From Treponema sp. (GTDB lineage: Bacteria; Spirochaetota; Spirochaetia; Treponematales; Breznakiellaceae), in the NCBI GenBank assembly GCA_031278715.1, contig JAITJW010000105.1, positions 1 through 33,143 on the forward strand: a stretch of 33,143 nucleotides of DNA, read 5' to 3'. A model generated the notes under the pieces. It was not told the origin of the DNA, did no database searches, and worked only from the letters and a program-made list of their open reading frames with translations. Every line of letters starts with the position of its first letter. The first letter of the stretch is position 1. The position numbers and the translations under genes are program-made. Shown in pieces: positions 29,699 to 33,143 of this stretch.

Positions 29699-29744
29699 AA
29701 GGTCCTGTCCTGTTTTTGTCGCGGTAAGGGCCCGGCAGAGCGGT

Positions 29745-30308
29745 TTATAACAGACCCACCAGGTCGAGGCTGGGCTTCAGCGTTTCGGCGCCGGGCTTCC
29801 ATTTGGCGGGGCAGACCTGATCGCCGTGTTTGGCCACAAACTGAGAGGCTTGTACCCGGCGGAAGATCTCATCGGCATTGCGCCCCACGTTTCCCGCGAT
29901 AACCTCGTAGGCTACGATCTTGCCTTCCGGGTTTACGATAAAATCCCCCCGTTCGGCCATACCGCTGGATTCGATCATCACCCCGAAGTCCCGGGCCAGG
30001 GCGCCGGTGGGGTCCGCCAGCATGGGATAGCGGATCTTCTTGATGGCCTTGGAAACATCATGCCAGGCTTTATGGACAAAGTGGGTGTCGCAGGAAACCG
30101 AGTAAATCTCGCAGCCGGCAGCCTTAAAATCGTCGTACTTGGTTGCCAGGTCCTCCAGTTCAGTGGGACAGACAAAGGTAAAATCCGCCGGGTAAAAGAA
30201 AAAAACGCTCCACTTGCCAAGAATATCGGCCCTGGTTACGGTTTTGAACGTATTGTCCTGAAAAGCCTGGACGGAAAAATCGGCAATTTCCTTTTGAATT
30301 AACGACAT
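29745..30308 (-). CDS. ahpC: peroxiredoxin AhpC
   Basis: This typical two-cysteine peroxiredoxin reduces hydrogen peroxide and organic peroxides. The 187-aa product carries peroxidatic C47 in DFTFVCPTE and resolving C166 in DQVCPAKW, with the family's SCDTHFVHKAWH in between. The length equals that of E. coli AhpC. It is first in an operon with the AhpF-like reductase 46 bases downstream. A good promoter and a palindromic operator lie upstream. The pair suits an oxygen-sensitive host that meets oxygen at the gut wall; that habitat link is an inference. Confidence 0.97.
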   Translation of the reverse strand: MSLIQKEIADFSVQAFQDNTFKTVTRADILGKWSVFFFYPADFTFVCPTELEDLATKYDDFKAAGCEIYSVSCDTHFVHKAWHDVSKAIKKIRYPMLADPTGALARDFGVMIESSGMAERGDFIVNPEGKIVAYEVIAGNVGRNADEIFRRVQASQFVAKHGDQVCPAKWKPGAETLKPSLDLVGLL

Positions 30309-30376
30309 GGTAATAACCCCCGTGTAATTAAGTGTTGGGCGCCCCTAAAACCTGAAGTTTTGGGAAAGCCTCCTTA

Positions 30377-30394
30377 AGTTAGTTAGAACTAACT
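30377..30394 (-). promoter_or_regulatory. palindromic operator at the ahpC transcription start
   Basis: AGTTAGTTAGAACTAACT is a perfect inverted repeat with 8-bp arms and a 2-bp centre. It lies at the predicted ahpC start point, just after the -10 box. A further half-site AGTTAGT (30399-30405) overlaps the -10. This placement fits a repressor. The sequence is not a clear PerR, Fur or OhrR box, so the regulator is unknown. Confidence 0.6.
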
Positions 30395-30402
30395 ATAAAG
30401 TT

Positions 30403-30431
30403 AGTATAAGCGAACAGATTGATGTCGTCAA
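30403..30431 (-). promoter_or_regulatory. sigma-70 promoter of ahpC
   Basis: On the minus strand TTGACG (30431-30426) and TATACT (30408-30403) are separated by exactly 17 nt. Each matches the consensus at five of six positions. The predicted start near 30396 leaves a leader of about 88 nt that contains a small CAAAAC / GTTTTAG-type hairpin. Confidence 0.7.
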
Positions 30432-30475
30432 GACATAGTGAAGTGCCTCATTTCAAAATGTTACCGAACGGCATG

Positions 30476-30504
30476 TTGTACTCCGGGTAAAGCCATGTTA
30501 CAAT
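30476..30504 (+). promoter_or_regulatory. sigma-70 promoter of the rhamnosidase-like gene
   Basis: TTGTAC (30476-30481) and TACAAT (30499-30504) are separated by 17 nt. The predicted start near 30511 leaves a leader of about 37 nt that contains AGAGGT ahead of the ATG at 30548. It diverges from the ahpC promoter with the -35 boxes about 45 nt apart. Confidence 0.55.
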
Positions 30505-30547
30505 CCGGACAATATTTTTGGACACAGTTACGGACAGAGGTATTGTC

Positions 30548-32932
30548 ATGAAACATCATCAATTTTCCGGAACCGCCTGGGTTATCGGCGCGCCGGAACG
30601 GATCCTGGGGAAGGGGCCGGGGCTGCCGATAGAGACCGCCTATTATAAAATAGTCTTCCCGGTTACGGGAAAGGCGGAACTTAAAGCGGTAATTTCCGCC
30701 AGCTCCCGGTACAGTCTTTACGTAAACGGCAGTATTGTTACCCACGGCCCGGTCAAAGGAGACCGGACGCAGTATTACTGTGATGAACTTGATCTGGGCG
30801 GGTTTCTCCGGGAAGGCCCCAATGTCATAGCGGTTAAGGTGGTTTCGTTTCCGCCCCAGGAGGCGTTTCAGGGAGAAAACGGCACGTACACCAGTTGCGG
30901 TCCCGGTTCGGTAATAGGGACCGCCTCCGGCCCCTGTCTCCTCTTTGCCGGAACCTGCACCGGCGCTTCCGGGGAAAAAACCGATCTTTCCACAGGTTAC
31001 GCCGATTGGCGGGTTCAAAACGATACCGCCATTTCGTGGCTAAACCAGAGCGGAACCCTGGTGTTTTGTCATGAAGAGGTGGACGGACAGAAGCTCCCCC
31101 TGGGATGGGAAAGCGGCGCGGACATTGGCCCCGGTTTTGTTCCGGCCGTTAAACGCTGGGCCTATGACGATAATAATACATGGGGATCCATTCCTCCGCT
31201 GCCCCTTTTCAGGCGGCCCATTCCCCGGCTTTTTGAGGAGCCCCGGAAATTTACGCGGGAAATGCCCGCCGAAGCCGCCGGCGCCACGTTGTTTACCTTT
31301 TCCCCCGGCCAGGGGGACCACCCGGTAAGCCTGAAAAGCCGGGGACGCTACTGCCTCGATCTTGACGCGGGGGAATTAACGACAGGGTATGTGTCCATCG
31401 AAACCGAAGGGGGCGCCGGCGCCGTAATAACCCTGACCTACGCGGAATCCTACGGCGGGCCCTATGCAGGAGGAACCAAGGGCATACGGAGCGATTATAA
31501 AAATTTCGGCCTGGGCGGTTTTCAGGATCGTTTTTATCCATCGGGTGCCCATCATCACTACGAATTTTTCTGGTTCCGTACCTTTCGTTTTATCCGGCTT
31601 GAAATTGAGACAGGGGATTCCTCCCTTACCATTTGGCCCGTACAGTACCGGGAAACGGGGTATCCCCTGAAGTGTGAAACCGTTATTGCCCCTTCCGGGC
31701 CCTGGGTGTCCCGGCTCTGGGATTTAAGCGTCCGTACCCTCAGACGCTGTATGCATGAAACCTATGAGGATTGTCCCTACTATGAACAGCTTCAGTACGC
31801 CTTTGATACCCGGCTGCAGATATTGTTCACGTATTATCTGAGCGGCGATACGCGGCTGGCCCTGAAGACCATCGACGATTTTCACCGTTCCCGGCTTCCG
31901 GAAGGGATTCTCCAGTCCCGTTATCCTTCCAACTTCCCCCAGACGATCCCCACCTTTTCTATTTCCTGGATCTCCATGCTCCTGGATTACTACGATCAAA
32001 CCGGGGACATGTCAGTTTTATGGAACTACCGCTTTACCGCAGAGTCTGTTATCCACTGGTTCAGGCAGAAAAAAAATGCCGATGGTTTTATAGAATCCCT
32101 GGGGTATTGGGACTATATCGACTGGCCCTATGAGTGGAACGACAACGCCGGGGCCCCCCACGCAGTGCGGCACGGTCCGTCAACTATCCAGAATTTTATG
32201 TACGTGTATGGCCTGCAGGAACTGGCGCGGATCATGAGCATCCTTGGCTTTGGGGATCTGGCGGAATACTATTCGGCTGAGGAACGGCAGCTGCGGGCCC
32301 TGCTTCTGGAGCGGTGTTATGATGAAAAGCGGGGCTTGTTTCGGGAAGGCCCCCGGTATAATGCGGAGTATACCCAGCATGCCCAGCTGTGGGCGGTTAT
32401 TACCGGGACGGTAAGCGGGGATGAAAGCGCAGAATTGATGCGGCGAACCCTGTCGGTCCCCGATTTGATTAAATGTACGTTCCCCTCAAAATTTTACCTG
32501 TTTCGGGCTATGGAAACAGCGGGGCTGTACGAAAAAACAGAAACACTTTGGGATGACTGGAAACGTCTTCTGGACCTGGACCTTACCACCATACCGGAGA
32601 CCCCCTATGAGAATGTGCGTAGCGATTGTCATGCCTGGAGTTCCCTGCTGCTGTATGAGTACCCCTCAAAGATCCTGGGCGTATCCCCCCAGGAGCCGGG
32701 ATACGGCGCCATCAGAATAAAACCATCGGGCCTTTACATGGGAAGCGCCAAAGGAACAGTCTTTACCCCGGCGGGCCCTGTTGATATTGCGTGGGAATAC
32801 CGTAACAACATATTCACAATTAACGGTACTGTTCCCCGGAAAGGAAAAGCAACGCTTATCCTGCCCGATTCGTCAAACCATGATTTAGGGGAAGGCAGCT
32901 TTTCGTACCGAATTGAATACTCAGGTTCCTGA
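30548..32932 (+). CDS. alpha-L-rhamnosidase-like glycoside hydrolase (GH78 type)
   Basis: This is predicted to release terminal L-rhamnose from plant glycans such as pectin side chains or flavonoid glycosides. The 794-residue product has an N-terminal beta-rich region (YSLYVNGSIVTHGPVKGDRT) and a middle beta domain. The (alpha/alpha)6 catalytic domain begins near residue 390, with the hallmark EDCPYYEQLQYAFDTRLQ (D408) and the later SLGYWDYIDWPYEWND. A C-terminal beta domain opens with the conserved RSDCHAWSSLLLYEYPSKIL and IRIKPSG. No signal peptide is visible, so it should act inside the cell on imported oligosaccharides. The ATG at 30548 has GAGGT at good spacing; an upstream TTG at 30518 is less likely. 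The exact linkage is uncertain. Confidence 0.88.
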   Translation: MKHHQFSGTAWVIGAPERILGKGPGLPIETAYYKIVFPVTGKAELKAVISASSRYSLYVNGSIVTHGPVKGDRTQYYCDELDLGGFLREGPNVIAVKVVSFPPQEAFQGENGTYTSCGPGSVIGTASGPCLLFAGTCTGASGEKTDLSTGYADWRVQNDTAISWLNQSGTLVFCHEEVDGQKLPLGWESGADIGPGFVPAVKRWAYDDNNTWGSIPPLPLFRRPIPRLFEEPRKFTREMPAEAAGATLFTFSPGQGDHPVSLKSRGRYCLDLDAGELTTGYVSIETEGGAGAVITLTYAESYGGPYAGGTKGIRSDYKNFGLGGFQDRFYPSGAHHHYEFFWFRTFRFIRLEIETGDSSLTIWPVQYRETGYPLKCETVIAPSGPWVSRLWDLSVRTLRRCMHETYEDCPYYEQLQYAFDTRLQILFTYYLSGDTRLALKTIDDFHRSRLPEGILQSRYPSNFPQTIPTFSISWISMLLDYYDQTGDMSVLWNYRFTAESVIHWFRQKKNADGFIESLGYWDYIDWPYEWNDNAGAPHAVRHGPSTIQNFMYVYGLQELARIMSILGFGDLAEYYSAEERQLRALLLERCYDEKRGLFREGPRYNAEYTQHAQLWAVITGTVSGDESAELMRRTLSVPDLIKCTFPSKFYLFRAMETAGLYEKTETLWDDWKRLLDLDLTTIPETPYENVRSDCHAWSSLLLYEYPSKILGVSPQEPGYGAIRIKPSGLYMGSAKGTVFTPAGPVDIAWEYRNNIFTINGTVPRKGKATLILPDSSNHDLGEGSFSYRIEYSGS

Positions 32933-32987
32933 TTGGGGAAAGCTGTTTTATCCTCTCCCGGTAAGACGCGCGTAATTACGGTACGGT

Positions 32988-33143
32988 ATGAGACCGCGCA
33001 CAGACGACCGTAACCGTAAAGGCTGGACAAAACCCGCCGTCACTATCCGCATAACGCCGGAAGTTCTGGCAAAATACAAGGCCCTGGGGAAGGGCTACAC
33101 CGGCATAATGGCCGACGTGTTGAACTATGTAGCGGATAACCCG
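32988..33143 (+). CDS. BrnA-like antitoxin / DNA-binding protein (partial)
   Basis: The 52 codons present encode a short basic N-terminus (MRPRTDDRNRKGWTKPA) and then VTIRITPEVLAKYKALGKGY. The domain ends TGIMADVLNYVADNP and continues beyond the window. The VTIR-PEVL-K-LGKGY pattern matches BrnA / DUF4415 antitoxins, which have a ribbon-helix-helix-like fold and repress their own operon. BrnT toxins normally precede BrnA, but only 55 bases separate this gene from the rhamnosidase stop, so no toxin fits upstream. It may be an orphan antitoxin or have its partner downstream. No clear ribosome binding site precedes the ATG. Confidence 0.65.
   Translation, partial: MRPRTDDRNRKGWTKPAVTIRITPEVLAKYKALGKGYTGIMADVLNYVADNP

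Overview
The window looks like a chromosomal segment of a GC-rich spirochaete, most probably a Treponema-like species of the insect-gut type. This rests on the archaeal-type PheS that spirochaetes carry, ThyX instead of ThyA, two long orphan proteins, and a mix of housekeeping and plant-glycan genes. It is an inference from gene content, not from a marker gene. No rRNA, tRNA, CRISPR array, transposase or phage gene was found. Genes are dense, many neighbours overlap by ATGA or TTGA, and most gaps are short.

Layout. Positions 1-761 (-) hold the start of an AT-richer DNA adenine methyltransferase cut by the window edge. 860-2829 hold a MATE transporter (-) and a divergent four-helix membrane protein (+). 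3175-4707 is RNase Y. 4831-7846 (-) is a tightly coupled operon: thyX, a sugar-phosphate-type nucleotidyltransferase, a GNAT acetyltransferase and a small membrane exporter. A secreted Staphylococcal-nuclease-like protein (-) diverges from an M20 peptidase and a CDF metal exporter (+). A 638-aa orphan, then ssb behind a strongly foldable leader, follow. 14142-19090 (-) is the run rlmE, small membrane ORF, pheS, galE, galK. 19109-22050 (+) carries a polyprenyl synthase, a bifunctional nuclease with a UVR tail and a LysM/M23 peptidase. 22149-24161 (-) is a two-helix membrane protein with an acidic tail. hflX, a nitroreductase and glutamine-dependent nadE follow (+). An ahpC plus domain-permuted ahpF operon (-) diverges from an alpha-L-rhamnosidase-like gene (+). 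The window ends inside a BrnA-like antitoxin gene.

The most interesting signal is repeat biology. A 50-80 bp imperfect inverted-repeat element (TAGCAGCCTGTTGCAC ... GCGCAACAAACTGCTA) occurs in three clear copies and one fragment. One copy supplies the stop codon of the polyprenyl synthase and both the Shine-Dalgarno sequence and the ATG of the next gene. Independently, five genes contain short in-frame tandem repeats (12, 15 or 18 bp) in linkers or tails, and a sixth array with a 14-bp period lies between rlmE and pheS.

Other points worth checking are several -10 boxes placed 6-8 nt before start codons that lack good ribosome binding sites (possible leaderless mRNAs), a palindromic operator at the predicted ahpC start site, a structured ssb leader, and an AhpF homologue with its domains in reversed order. 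I see no convincing new multi-gene defence or biosynthetic system in this window.
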